Positions 17,117-25,784 are shown, numbered from the stretch's first letter. The stretch: DNA of 64,000 nt from Modestobacter sp. L9-4 (GCF_019112525.1 NZ_CP077800.1:3844001-3908000), one strand, 5' to 3'. Notes: generated by a model not told the origin, from the sequence alone. Numbers and translations: made by a program.

Positions 17117-17404
17117 TCAGTCGGCGGACTCGAAGCCGATCGAGAACGCCGCGTCCAGGTCGTGCCGGGAGTAGGCGCGGAAGGCGATGTGGGTGTCGGT
17201 GTCCAGGACGCCGGGCACCTTGTTGATGCGCCCGGCGATCACCTGGGCGATCTCCTCGAACTCGTGCACCCGGACCAGAGCGACCAGGTCGACCCCGCCG
17301 GCCACGGAGTACACCTCGCTGACGCCGGGCAGGGCCGCGATCGCCTCGGCGACCTCGGCGATCGAGTCGGTGGCGGCATCGATCATCACGATGGCGGTGA
17401 TCAC
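17117..17404 (-). CDS. Lrp/AsnC ligand-binding (RAM) domain protein without a DNA-binding domain
   Basis: A 95-residue protein made only of the Lrp/AsnC effector domain. It opens VITAIVMIDAA, contains LPGVSEVYSVAGGVDLVALV, and ends with the strand VLDTDTHIAFRAYSR. The N-terminal helix-turn-helix of Lrp is absent, so it should form oligomers and bind a small ligand but not DNA by itself. The GTG at 17404 overlaps the stop of the DnaQ-GIY-YIG gene by four bases (GTGA). It also has TAGCAT (17412-17417, minus strand) seven bases upstream, so it can be coupled or separately transcribed. Its partner and ligand are unknown. Confidence 0.8.
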   Translation of the reverse strand: MITAIVMIDAATDSIAEVAEAIAALPGVSEVYSVAGGVDLVALVRVHEFEEIAQVIAGRINKVPGVLDTDTHIAFRAYSRHDLDAAFSIGFESAD

Positions 17405-19383
17405 GTCGGGGATGCTAGCCCGGTGCCCGACCGTCCGCGTCGTCCTGGCGTGCGGCCGTCGGGCCGGGGACGGGACCGCCGGCCCGACTCGGCGGGCCGG
17501 CCCGTCGACACCCGGTCGGGCTGGGCGCGGGTGCCCAGGGAGCGGTTGTCGGCGAACGGGTCGCGCTCGGCCCGACCGGCCTCGACCAGGGCCAGGAACC
17601 CGCTGTAGTCCCCGGTGCCCGGCGTGCGGCTGGCGAGGGTGCCGGTGACGTCGACCAGCCGGGTCCCCGGCTTCTCCATCCAGCGCAGCACGAGCTCGGT
17701 CTCCTCGACGGACGCGGCCAGTTCTCCCTCGGCCGCCGTGGTGGTCTCCGCGGTGGACCGCAGGTCGGCCAGGTACCCGCGGACCGACCGTCCGCGCTCG
17801 GCCACCCCGGCCGCCACGAGCCGGCCGTTGCGCACCACCGACAACTGCCACCCGCCCTCGCCGTCAGGGCGGGCCAGCACCAGCTCGGCGACCGCGGCCA
17901 GGGAGGCGAGCCGCTGGCGGCGGCGGACCGCACGCACCAGGACGGCAGCCCGGTCGCGGAGCTCGGCGGCGTCCTCGTAGCGGCCCTCGACGCCGAGTCG
18001 TTCGACCCGCTCCAGGAGGGGGGCGATGATGCCCCGGGGGTCGTGCTCGACGGCGGCGGTGAAGACCTCGGCCACCGAGGCGTACTCCTCACGGCTCTGC
18101 GCGCCGGTGCACGGCGCCCCGCAGCGCCCCATGCCGGCGAGTGCGCACGCGCTGCCGAGCACCGTGAGCGACAGCCGGCCGCTGCACTGGCGCAGCGGCA
18201 GCGACTCGTGCACCGCCGCGATCGCGGCCTCGGCCGCCCGGCGGTCGGGGAACGGGCCGAGGAAGGAGCCGTCGCCGGGGCGTTCCCGGCGGACCACCGA
18301 CAGGCGCGGGAAGGGCTCATCGGTCAGCCGGACCCACAGGGCGCGCTCGGGGAAGCGGGACCGCTTGTTGTAGCGGGGTTTGTGCTCGGCGATCAACCGC
18401 AGCTCCCGGACGGCGGCCTCGAGGTCGTGGGCGCAGGGCAGCGCCTCGATCCGCTCGGCGATCGTGATCATCTCGGTCATCCGGCTGCGCTGTTCGCCGG
18501 CCGAGAAGTAGCTGCGCACCCGGGTGCGGAGGTCGCCGGAGGTGCCCACGTACAGCGGCTCGTCGCCGGGGCCGCGGAAGACGTAGACGCCGGGGCCGTG
18601 CGGCACGTGCTCGGCCAGGTGGCGCTTGCGCCGGCGCCGGGGGTCGACCTGACGGGTCAGCCCCGAGAGCTCCTCCAGCGAGGTGATGCCCAGCGGCCCC
18701 AGGCGCTCGAAGAGCCCGTGCAGCACGTCCACGGTGGCCCGGGCGTCGTCCAGGGCCCGGTGGGTGGGCTGGGTGGTGGCGGAGAAGAAGGGCGCGAGGG
18801 TGCCCAGCTTGCAGTTGGGCACCTCGTCGCGGGTGAGCAGCCGCCGGGCCAGGACGGCGGTGTCGACCGAGCCGAACGCCGGCCACGGCACGCCGTTCTC
18901 CTCGCAGGCGGCGCGCAGGAACCCGAGGTCGAAGGGGGCGTTGTGGGCGACGAGCACCGCACCCCGGGCGAACTCCAGGAAGCCGGGGAGCACGGCCCCG
19001 ATGCGTGGCGCCGCGGCCACCATCATCGTGGTGATCCCGGTGAGCACGCTGATGTAGGGCGGGATCGCGTGGCCGGGGTCGACCAGGGTCTGGAACTCCC
19101 CGAGCACCTGACCACCGCGGACCTTGACCGCGCCGATCTCGGTGATCGCGCTGTCCTTGGGGGAGCCGCCCGTGGTCTCCAGGTCGACGACGACGAAGGT
19201 GACGCCGGCCAACGCGGTGCCGAGGTCGTCGATCGTCGCCTGCTGGTAGCGGGGCCGACCGGGGGCGGTGACGTCGTCGGCCGCCGCGCCGTGGACCGGC
19301 AGGGCCACCTGCTGCCACCCCGTCCGGACGGGCGGGGCCCCGGGTGTGTCCGGCGGGGACGGTGGGACAGGGGGGAACAGCAC
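17401..19383 (-). CDS. DnaQ-like 3'-5' exonuclease fused to a GIY-YIG (UvrC-type) nuclease domain
   Basis: A 660-residue predicted DNA-repair nuclease. The N-terminal DEDDh exonuclease domain (about 55-225) shows VVDLETTGG, HNAPFDLGFL and HRALDDARATVDVL. A GIY-YIG domain follows (about 258-340) with GVYVFRG and YVGTSGDLRTRVRSYF. The C-terminal half resembles UvrC downstream of its endonuclease domain, with a cysteine-containing GRCGAPC segment and a UVR-like EGRYEDAAELRD. The architecture matches M. tuberculosis Rv2191 (from memory). The GTG at 19383 is seven bases after TAGCGT. With TGTCGGAC eight bases further up, this forms a RecA-NDp-like DNA-damage promoter, which fits a repair role. Confidence 0.9.
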   Translation of the reverse strand: MLFPPVPPSPPDTPGAPPVRTGWQQVALPVHGAAADDVTAPGRPRYQQATIDDLGTALAGVTFVVVDLETTGGSPKDSAITEIGAVKVRGGQVLGEFQTLVDPGHAIPPYISVLTGITTMMVAAAPRIGAVLPGFLEFARGAVLVAHNAPFDLGFLRAACEENGVPWPAFGSVDTAVLARRLLTRDEVPNCKLGTLAPFFSATTQPTHRALDDARATVDVLHGLFERLGPLGITSLEELSGLTRQVDPRRRRKRHLAEHVPHGPGVYVFRGPGDEPLYVGTSGDLRTRVRSYFSAGEQRSRMTEMITIAERIEALPCAHDLEAAVRELRLIAEHKPRYNKRSRFPERALWVRLTDEPFPRLSVVRRERPGDGSFLGPFPDRRAAEAAIAAVHESLPLRQCSGRLSLTVLGSACALAGMGRCGAPCTGAQSREEYASVAEVFTAAVEHDPRGIIAPLLERVERLGVEGRYEDAAELRDRAAVLVRAVRRRQRLASLAAVAELVLARPDGEGGWQLSVVRNGRLVAAGVAERGRSVRGYLADLRSTAETTTAAEGELAASVEETELVLRWMEKPGTRLVDVTGTLASRTPGTGDYSGFLALVEAGRAERDPFADNRSLGTRAQPDRVSTGRPAESGRRSRPRPDGRTPGRRGRSGTGLASPT

Positions 19384-19390
19384 GCACCGG

Positions 19391-19412
19391 ACGCTAGGTC
19401 GGGTGTCCGACA
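19391..19412 (-). promoter_or_regulatory. RecA-NDp/PafBC-like promoter of the nuclease gene
   Basis: Read on the minus strand: TGTCGGAC, eight bases, TAGCGT, then seven bases to the GTG start. This agrees with the mycobacterial RecA-NDp consensus TTGTCRGTG-N8-TANNNT except at the last bases of the -35 box. Its 12-base CGGAACTGTCGG is mirrored on the opposite side at 19472-19483. Confidence 0.6.
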
Positions 19413-19483
19413 GTTCCGTGCAGCCCACGCCGTCCGGGCCGGACCGTTCCCGCTCGGCCCGGCTGTCCGGCCGGAACTGTCGG
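19407..19483. repeat. Perfect 12-base inverted repeat flanking a divergent promoter region
   Basis: CCGACAGTTCCG (19407-19418) and CGGAACTGTCGG (19472-19483) are exact reverse complements 53 bases apart. Each lies over the -35 region of the divergent gene on its own side. Confidence 0.65.
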
Positions 19484-19499
19484 TGCCCCTCCCTAACGT
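19478..19499 (+). promoter_or_regulatory. RecA-NDp/PafBC-like promoter of the CxxC protein gene
   Basis: TGTCGGTG, exactly eight bases, then TAACGT. This matches the RecA-NDp consensus TTGTCRGTG-N8-TANNNT, with one mismatch at its first base (CTGTCGGTG). The start codon is at 19538 with a GAAGGAG ribosome site, giving a leader of roughly 30 bases. Confidence 0.65.
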
Positions 19500-19537
19500 C
19501 CGCGCTGTCCGGACCAGGAGAGAGAAGGAGAGCCGCC

Positions 19538-19915
19538 GTGCTCATCGACTGCGACACCTGCACCGTCCGCGGCGTCGGCTGCGACGACTGCGTCGTGACC
19601 GTCCTGCTGGGGGCACCCCCGGGGTGGCGGGGGAGCGACCCCGCCGTCGTGCCGCTGAGCCGTCGCCGCCCGGACGCCGGGCCCGAGACCGTGCCGGCCG
19701 AGGTGGGCGGTGCCCTGGCCGCCGGCGACGCGCCCGGCCGCGCTGCCACCGGGGGTGACGTGGCTCGCGTTGACGAACCCGGCGACGACCCGTGGTCGCT
19801 CGTCGAGTTGGACGAGGTCGAGCAGGAGGCGGTCCGCGCGTTGGCAGAGTTCGGCCTGGTTCCGCCGTTGCGTCATCAGGATGCGTTCATCCGGGGCCGC
19901 CGGCACGTGAGCTGA
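19538..19915 (+). CDS. Small CxxC-containing protein, probably DNA-damage inducible
   Basis: A 125-residue protein beginning VLIDCDTCTVRGVGCDDCVV. Two Cys-x-x-Cys pairs lie within the first 18 residues and look like a zinc knuckle or redox site. A hydrophobic VVTVLLGAPPGW, a low-complexity middle, and an acidic helix LVELDEVEQEAVRALAEFGL follow. It then ends in a short basic tail. Such proteins occur next to the NlpC/P60 gene in actinobacteria, with no assigned function that I know. The GTG at 19538 has GAAGGAG upstream and lies behind a RecA-NDp-like promoter shared symmetrically with the divergent nuclease gene. Confidence 0.75.
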   Translation: MLIDCDTCTVRGVGCDDCVVTVLLGAPPGWRGSDPAVVPLSRRRPDAGPETVPAEVGGALAAGDAPGRAATGGDVARVDEPGDDPWSLVELDEVEQEAVRALAEFGLVPPLRHQDAFIRGRRHVS

Positions 19916-20220
19916 CAAATCGCAGGACTGTAATTCGTCAGCTCTGCGCTCCAGTTGGGTGTTTGACGGGGCTTCATCTCGATCCGGTCACGGCCGTAGG
20001 TTCGTCGTGTCCGTACGAGAGGTCGTCACCACTGAGGGTGACCTCGGCCGGACACCGCCTGACCGTCGGCCCGTGACCCGGGCCGGTGACCGGGAGCCGC
20101 TGCAGCACCGGGTGGCCCCGACCGGGTCCGCACCGCACCGAACACCGCGTCGTCCAGGACGCGCGACGGGGTGGCGGACCCACCCGGCGGTCGACCCGTA
20201 GGAACGGAGCACCGCCGCCC
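19916..20220. other. Intergenic leader region of the NlpC/P60 gene
   Basis: About 305 bases, with a slightly less GC-rich left part (19916-20010) that may hold the promoter, for example TTGACG at 19963. A small GTCACC/GGTGAC hairpin lies near 20026-20042. I looked for the c-di-AMP (ydaO) riboswitch often found before such genes and did not find its conserved core. Confidence 0.4.
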
Positions 20221-21414
20221 GTGGCCAGCCCTCACTCCCGAGTCCGGCCCGTCCAGGTGCCGGTGCCCACCGGCAGCACCACCGGACGGCGTCCCGCGGG
20301 GCGCCGGGGCAGTCGGCTGGCGGCCTCCGGGCTCCTGGCAGGTGTCGCGGCGAGCCTGACGCTGGCCCTGCTGCCGGCGAGCGCGGCCGCCGCACCCGCC
20401 GAGCCGGTCACCCAGGCCACCAGCCCCGAGGAGGCGACCCGGCTCGTCGCCGACGCCGACCACCAGCTCGAGGTGGTCGCCGAGGGGCTCAACGACGCCC
20501 GGGAGACGCTGGCGCAGCAGCAGGCGGCCGCCGACGCCGCCGGGAGGACGGTCGCCGACACGCAGGCCCAGCTGGCCGCCCTCGACGAGCAGATGCGCCG
20601 GATCGCCCGCGGTGCCTTCACCGGGGAGAACCTCTCCCGGTTCAACGCCCTGATGACCAGCGGTTCGGCCGACGAGTTCCTGTCCCAGGTCACCACGCTG
20701 GACGCGATCGCCGGCCACACCGACCAGGTGATCACCCAGGTGTCCGCCGCCGCCACCGCGGCTCAGCAGGCCCGCGCGGCCGCCGAGGCCGCCGCCGCCA
20801 CCGCCCAGCAGACCCTCGCCGACGCCACCGCCCGCCAGGAGGAGCTCACCGCCCGGGCCGCCGACTACCGCCAGCAGTTCGCGGCGCTGTCCGCCGCCCA
20901 GCAGCAGGAGGTCCTGGTCGAGCGGGCCGGTCCGGTGCTCGAGCCCCCGGCCAGGGTGGCCGCCGTCGTCGCCGCCGCCCCGACCGCCGCCGCCGGTCCC
21001 GCGCAGACCGCCTCCGCCGACGCGCAGACCGCCCCGTCGGGCTCCGCACAGGCCGCCTCCACCGACGCCGTGCAGACCGCGCTGGACACCGCGATGGCCC
21101 AGCTCGGTGACCCCTACGTGTGGTCCGCCGCCGGCCCGGACGCCTTCGACTGCTCCGGGCTGACCCAGTACGCCTATGCAGCGGCGGGCATCGCACTGCC
21201 GCACTCCAGCCGAGCCCAGTCCACGATGGGCACCCCCGTCGACCGGTCCGCTCTCCAGCCCGGCGACCTGGTCTTCTTCTACAGCCCGGTCAGCCACGTG
21301 GGCATGTACATCGGCAACGGCCAGATGGTGCACGCCTCCACGTCCGGTCGGCCGGTGATCGTCTCCTCGGTGGACATGAAGGGCTACGTCGGCGCCCGCC
21401 GCCTGGTCGGCTGA
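20221..21414 (+). CDS. Secreted NlpC/P60 peptidoglycan endopeptidase (RipA-like)
   Basis: Cell-wall hydrolase that cuts peptide stems of peptidoglycan. The 397-residue precursor has a basic N-terminus and signal peptide ending near ALLPASAAAAPA. A long alanine/glutamine-rich coiled-coil follows (about 60-240). An alanine-rich linker leads to a C-terminal NlpC/P60 domain with catalytic Cys about 310 in DAFDCSGLTQY and His about 358 in SHVGMYIG. The GTG at 20221 is preceded by GGAACGGAG. The coiled-coil plus NlpC/P60 layout is that of RipA/Rv2190c-type division and wall enzymes, and the gene lies where Rv2190c does (from memory). Confidence 0.93.
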   Translation: MASPHSRVRPVQVPVPTGSTTGRRPAGRRGSRLAASGLLAGVAASLTLALLPASAAAAPAEPVTQATSPEEATRLVADADHQLEVVAEGLNDARETLAQQQAAADAAGRTVADTQAQLAALDEQMRRIARGAFTGENLSRFNALMTSGSADEFLSQVTTLDAIAGHTDQVITQVSAAATAAQQARAAAEAAAATAQQTLADATARQEELTARAADYRQQFAALSAAQQQEVLVERAGPVLEPPARVAAVVAAAPTAAAGPAQTASADAQTAPSGSAQAASTDAVQTALDTAMAQLGDPYVWSAAGPDAFDCSGLTQYAYAAAGIALPHSSRAQSTMGTPVDRSALQPGDLVFFYSPVSHVGMYIGNGQMVHASTSGRPVIVSSVDMKGYVGARRLVG

Positions 21415-21466
21415 GCCCCGTCGAGAGCGGGGAGGGCACAGGTGGGCTGCCTAAGCTCGCCGCTGT

Positions 21467-22786
21467 GTGCACGCTGACCTGCCCGGGCGCCGCCGGATGA
21501 GCACTGCAGTCGCGGCGCAGCCCACCACCCGCCGCCTGGCCCTGCTGGTCGCCGCGGTGCTGGGGCTGGCGCTGGCGGTCGTGATCGTCGTCGTCACCCC
21601 GTGGCACCTGCTGCCCACCCCGCCCGGGGGCCGCACCCCGGTCGATCCGGCCGCGGCGTTCACCCCCGAGCAGGCCGCCCGCGCCGAGGCGTTCGCCGGC
21701 GCGCTCCGGCCGGCGTCGCTGGCCTCGCTGCTGCTGGGGCTGGTCGTGTCGGGGCTGTTCGGACTGACCCAGGCCGGCTCCGCCACCGCCCGCGCCGTGG
21801 CCCGGCCGCTGGGCGGTGGCTGGCCCTGGCGGGTGCTGCTGGGCACGCTCGTGATCCTGGTGGTCGGCCGGCTGGCCACCCTGCCGCTGGCCGCCTACGC
21901 CGAGGTGGTGCGGCACCGCTACGGGCTGTCCACCCGCGGGTGGGGGCTGTGGGCCCGCGACGTGGCCACCTCGACCGGCATCAACGCCGGACTCACCGCC
22001 CTGGGCCTGCTCGTGCTCGTCGGCCTCGCCCGGCGAGCGCCGCGCACCTGGTGGGCCTGGGCGGGTGGCGGTGCCGCCGCGCTGGTGGTCATCGGGTCCT
22101 TCCTCTACCCGCTGCTCATCGAGCCGGCGTTCAACCGCTTCGAGCCGATGCCGGCCGGCCCGCTGCGCACCGAGCTGCTCGCGCTGGCCGACCGCAGCGG
22201 CACCCCCGTCGAGGACGTCCTGGTCGCCGACGCCAGCCGCCGCACGACCGCGCTGAACGCCTACGTCTCCGGCTTCGGCTCGACCCGGCGGATCGTCGTC
22301 TACGACACCCTGCTGGAGCAGGTGCCCGACGAGCAGATCGTGTCCATCGCCGCCCACGAGCTGGGTCACGTGGCCAACGACGACGTCCTCACCGGCACGT
22401 TGATCGGCGCGCTCGGCGCTGGTGCGGGGACGGCGCTGCTGGGCTGGCTGCTCAGCTCCACCCCGCTGCTGCGGCGGGCGGGGGCGAGCGGCCCCGGTGA
22501 CGGTCAGGTCGTCGGCCTGCTCCTCCTGCTGCTGGCCCTGGGCACGCTGGTGTCCACGCCGGTGCAGAACCTGGTCTCCCGGCACATCGAGGCCCGCGCC
22601 GACCTGCACGCCCTGGACCTCACCGGCGACCCGGCGTCCTTCATCGCGGTGCAGCGCGCGCTGGGCTCGGCCAACATCAACGACCCCGACCCGCCGGCGG
22701 CCTGGCAGTGGTGGTTCGGCAGCCACCCGACGACGGCGCAGCGGATCGCCTTCGCCCAGGACTGGACGGCGGTGCACGGCGGGTGA
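21467..22786 (+). CDS. M48 family integral-membrane metalloprotease (Ste24/HtpX-like)
   Basis: A 439-residue membrane protease with about seven hydrophobic helices. The zinc motif AAHELGHVANDD lies near residue 296, and the third ligand region RHIEARADLHALDL lies further on. This pattern is typical of Ste24p/CAAX-type M48 peptidases. Substrates in actinobacteria are unknown. The GTG at 21467 follows TAAGCT (21452-21457) by nine bases, suggesting leaderless initiation. The ATG at 21497 is an alternative without a ribosome site. The stop overlaps the start of the mannosyltransferase gene (GTGA), so the two are coupled. Confidence 0.88.
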   Translation: MHADLPGRRRMSTAVAAQPTTRRLALLVAAVLGLALAVVIVVVTPWHLLPTPPGGRTPVDPAAAFTPEQAARAEAFAGALRPASLASLLLGLVVSGLFGLTQAGSATARAVARPLGGGWPWRVLLGTLVILVVGRLATLPLAAYAEVVRHRYGLSTRGWGLWARDVATSTGINAGLTALGLLVLVGLARRAPRTWWAWAGGGAAALVVIGSFLYPLLIEPAFNRFEPMPAGPLRTELLALADRSGTPVEDVLVADASRRTTALNAYVSGFGSTRRIVVYDTLLEQVPDEQIVSIAAHELGHVANDDVLTGTLIGALGAGAGTALLGWLLSSTPLLRRAGASGPGDGQVVGLLLLLLALGTLVSTPVQNLVSRHIEARADLHALDLTGDPASFIAVQRALGSANINDPDPPAAWQWWFGSHPTTAQRIAFAQDWTAVHGG

Positions 22787-23904
22787 GCCGCACCCTGGTC
22801 GTCACCAACGACTTCCCGCCGCGGCAGGGCGGCATCCAGACGTTCGTCGCCGCGCTGCTGGACACCCGGCCGCCGGAGTCGCTGGTGGTGCTGGCGTCGG
22901 ACCACCCCGGCTCGGCCGCGTACGACGCCGCGCTGCCCTACGAGGTCGTCCGGATGCCCACCTCGATGCTGCTGCCGACCCCTGGCGCCGCCCGGGCCGC
23001 CGCCCGGCTGGCACGCGAGCGTGACTGCTCCACGGTGTTCTTCGGCGCCGCCGCACCGCTGGGTCTGCTCGCCCCGGCACTGCGCCGCGCCGGGGTCCAG
23101 CGCCTGGTCGGGGCCACCCACGGGCACGAGACCGGCTGGGTGGCGCTGCCCGGCGCCCGGCAGGCGATGCGCCGGATCGCCGGCGGCCTGGACACGGTCA
23201 CCTACATCAGCGACTTCACGCGGTCCCGGCTCGCCCCGGCGCTGGGTGACCGCACCGAGCTGGTGCAGCTGTCACCCGGGGTGGACGTCGACCGGTTCGC
23301 ACCCGGCGTCGACGGCGCCGCGGTGCGCGCCCGGTACGGACTCGGGGACGCCCCGGTCGTGGTCTGCGTGTCCCGGCTGGTGCCGCGGAAGGGCCAGGAC
23401 GTGCTCGTCGCCGGGTGGGCCGACGTCCTCGCCCGGCACCCGCGCGCCCGGCTGCTGCTGGTGGGCGGCGGTCCGCTGGAGCCGGCGCTGCGCCGCACGG
23501 TGGCCGCCCGCGGCCTGGAGCACTCCGTCGTCCTCACCGGGGGCGTGCCGGCCGGGGAGCTGCCGGAGCACTACGCCGCCGGCGACGTCTTCGCCATGCC
23601 CTGCCGCACCCGCCGGGGCGGGCTGGACGTCGAGGGCCTGGGCATGGTCTTCCTCGAGGCCGCCGCCTGCGGGCGGCCGGTGGTCGCCGGCACCTCCGGC
23701 GGGGCGCCGGAGACCGTCGTCGAGGGCGTCACCGGGCACGTGGTCGACCCGCGCTCGCCCGCGGCGGTGGCCGCCGTGCTGGCCGACCTGCTCGACGACC
23801 CGGACCGGGCGCGCGCCATGGGCGTGGCCGGCCGGGCCTGGGTGGAGCAGCACTGGTCCTGGACGACGATCGCCGGCACCTTCGCCGCCGTCCTCGACGC
23901 CTGA
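22783..23904 (+). CDS. pimB: GT4 glycosyltransferase, PimB-type mannosyltransferase
   Basis: Family 4 glycosyltransferase, 373 residues. In M. tuberculosis the Rv2188c protein at this position adds the second mannose of phosphatidylinositol mannosides, using GDP-mannose at the inner membrane leaflet. Visible features are the N-terminal TNDFPPRQGGIQTFV, the donor-site segment SRLVPRKGQDVLV near residue 200, and the Glu-containing EGLGMVFLEAAACGRPVV near 285. The GTG at 22783 overlaps the protease stop. Family and GT-B fold are firm. Substrate is inferred from context and synteny. Confidence 0.85.
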   Translation: MSRTLVVTNDFPPRQGGIQTFVAALLDTRPPESLVVLASDHPGSAAYDAALPYEVVRMPTSMLLPTPGAARAAARLARERDCSTVFFGAAAPLGLLAPALRRAGVQRLVGATHGHETGWVALPGARQAMRRIAGGLDTVTYISDFTRSRLAPALGDRTELVQLSPGVDVDRFAPGVDGAAVRARYGLGDAPVVVCVSRLVPRKGQDVLVAGWADVLARHPRARLLLVGGGPLEPALRRTVAARGLEHSVVLTGGVPAGELPEHYAAGDVFAMPCRTRRGGLDVEGLGMVFLEAAACGRPVVAGTSGGAPETVVEGVTGHVVDPRSPAAVAAVLADLLDDPDRARAMGVAGRAWVEQHWSWTTIAGTFAAVLDA

Positions 23905-23969
23905 GGGACGACGGGCCCCACTGCCCGCCCCTCGCGAGCTCGCGGCGGGACCCGGCAGTGGGGCCGACG
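23905..23969. repeat. Palindromic intergenic repeat, copy 2
   Basis: Between convergent pimB and the acyl-CoA synthetase gene. Outer arms GGCCCCACTGC and GCAGTGGGGCC flank an inner CGCGAGCTCGCG core. The same core and flanks recur in the copy at 56.6 kb. It probably terminates both genes. Confidence 0.65.
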
Positions 23970-25784
23970 TCACCGGCGTGAGCTGGTGGCCTCCGTCGCG
24001 TACAGGGCCTCGACCTCGTCGCCGTACTGCTTCATCACCACGGCCCGCTTGAGCTTCATGCTCGGGGTCAGCGTGCCGTTGGCCTCGGTGAAGTCCTCGC
24101 CGAGCACCCGGATCTTCTTGATCGCCTCGGCGTGGGAGACCGCCTTGTTGGCCTCGGCGACGGCCCGGTCGAGCTCGGCCAGCAGCTCGGGGTCCTCCCG
24201 CAGCTGGTCGGCGGTCAGAGCGGGGTCCTTGCCCACGCTCTTCAGCCAGGCCGGCAGCGCCTCGGGGTCGAGGGTGACCAGTGCGCCGATGAAGGGCCGC
24301 TGGTCTCCGACCACGATGCACTGGCTGACCAGCTTGTGGGCGCGCAGCCGGTCCTCCAGCACCGCGGGGGCGACGTTCTTGCCCGCAGCCGTCACCAGGA
24401 TCTCCTTCTTGCGGCCGGTGATGGTCAGGAAGCCCTGGGCGTCGAGCTCGCCGAGGTCACCGGTGCGGAACCAGCCGTCGGCGTCGATCGCCTCGGCGGT
24501 GGCCTGCTCGTTGCGCCAGTACCCGCGCATCACGATGCCGCCGCGCACGAGCACCTCGCCGTCCTCGGCGATCATCGTGTCGACGCCGGGCAGCGGCCGC
24601 CCGACGGTGCCGATGCGCAGCGCCGCGTCGTGGTTGACCGCGGCGGCGGCGGTGGTCTCGGTGAGCCCGTAGCCCTCGAAGACGGTGACGCCCAGCCCGC
24701 GGTAGAAGTGGCCCAGCCGGGCACCGAGCGGGGCGCCACCGGAGATCGCGGCGTGGCAGCGGCCGCCCAGCGCCGCGCGCAGCCGGCCGTAGACGAGCCG
24801 GTCGAACAGCGCGTGCTGGACGCGGAGGGCGAGGCCGGGGCCGCCGGTGTCCTGGGCGCGGGACCAGTCGATGGCCACCTGCGCCGCCCGGTCGAAGACC
24901 TTCCCCTTCCCGCCGGCCTCGGCGGTGGCCTTCGCGGTGTTGTAGACCTTCTCGAACACCCGGGGGACGGCGAGGACGAAGGTCGGGGAGAACCGGCCGA
25001 GGTCGCCGACCAGGTCCTTGACGTCGGGGGTGTGACCGAGCACCACGCGGTTGTCGATGCCGCCGACCTGCAGAACCCGGGCCAGCACGTGCGCCAGCGG
25101 GATGAACAGCAGCAGCGAGCCGCCGGCGTTGAGGTGGCCGGACAGCAGGCTGATGCCGTTGCGGACCTCGAAGAGGAAGTTCGCGTGGGTGAGCTCGCAG
25201 CCCTTGGGCCGCCCGGTGGTGCCGCTGGTGTAGATCAGCGTGGCCAGGCTCGCCGAGCCCAGCGTCGCCCGGCGCTCGGCCAGGACGCTGTCGGGCACGT
25301 CGGCGCCGGCGGTGGTGAGGGTGTCCAGGGCGCCCTCGTCGATGACCCAGAGGGCGTCGAGCTCGGGCACCTCGCCGCGGATGGACTCGACCACGCCCGC
25401 GTGTGCGGCGGACTCCACGACGATGGCGCGGGCGCCGGAGTCGGCGAGCACCCAGGCGACCTGGTCGGGGCTGGAGGTCTCGTAGACCGGGACGACGACC
25501 GCACCGGCGGTCCAGATCGCGTAGTCCAGGACCGTCCACTCGTAGCGGGTGCGGGCCAGCAGGGCGACGCGGTCACCGGCCTGCACGCCACCGGCGACCA
25601 GGCCCTTGGCGACGCCGGCGACCTCGGCGGCGAACTGCGCGTACGTGACGTCGGTCCACTGCCCGTCGTGCTGCCGCCGCAGCCCGACGTCGTCGGGGTG
25701 CTCGGCCGCGTTCCGGGTGACCATGTCGGTCAGTGCCTCGTCGGGGCCCACGGTGGCGGTGGGGGGAACGCTCAGCTCGCGCAC
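23970..25784 (-). CDS. fadD15: Long-chain fatty acyl-CoA synthetase (FadD15-like)
   Basis: Activates fatty acids with ATP and CoA through an acyl-adenylate. The 604-residue enzyme has the AMP-binding core YTSGTTGRPKG (about 183-193). It also has the GYGLTETTAAAAVN motif, the ATP-binding segment DGWFRTGDLGELD, and the C-terminal TGRKKEILVTAAGKNVAP lysine region. The GTG at 25784 follows GAGAGGA. A TAGATT -10 (25853-25858, minus strand) gives a leader of about 60 bases. The synteny partner is M. tuberculosis fadD15 (Rv2187). Chain-length preference cannot be read from the sequence. Confidence 0.93.
   Translation of the reverse strand: MRELSVPPTATVGPDEALTDMVTRNAAEHPDDVGLRRQHDGQWTDVTYAQFAAEVAGVAKGLVAGGVQAGDRVALLARTRYEWTVLDYAIWTAGAVVVPVYETSSPDQVAWVLADSGARAIVVESAAHAGVVESIRGEVPELDALWVIDEGALDTLTTAGADVPDSVLAERRATLGSASLATLIYTSGTTGRPKGCELTHANFLFEVRNGISLLSGHLNAGGSLLLFIPLAHVLARVLQVGGIDNRVVLGHTPDVKDLVGDLGRFSPTFVLAVPRVFEKVYNTAKATAEAGGKGKVFDRAAQVAIDWSRAQDTGGPGLALRVQHALFDRLVYGRLRAALGGRCHAAISGGAPLGARLGHFYRGLGVTVFEGYGLTETTAAAAVNHDAALRIGTVGRPLPGVDTMIAEDGEVLVRGGIVMRGYWRNEQATAEAIDADGWFRTGDLGELDAQGFLTITGRKKEILVTAAGKNVAPAVLEDRLRAHKLVSQCIVVGDQRPFIGALVTLDPEALPAWLKSVGKDPALTADQLREDPELLAELDRAVAEANKAVSHAEAIKKIRVLGEDFTEANGTLTPSMKLKRAVVMKQYGDEVEALYATEATSSRR

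Noticed and set aside
19405-19483. LexA (SOS) box in the divergent nuclease region
   Set aside because: The actinobacterial CGAAC-N4-GTTCG core is not present as a compact palindrome. The arms are 53 bases apart and fit the RecA-NDp layout better.
19916-20220. Possible c-di-AMP (ydaO) riboswitch before the NlpC/P60 gene
   Set aside because: Such riboswitches often precede this gene type, but the conserved GGGGACCC-like and CCGACAGCTAACC-like cores are not present. Only a small hairpin and promoter-like words are visible.
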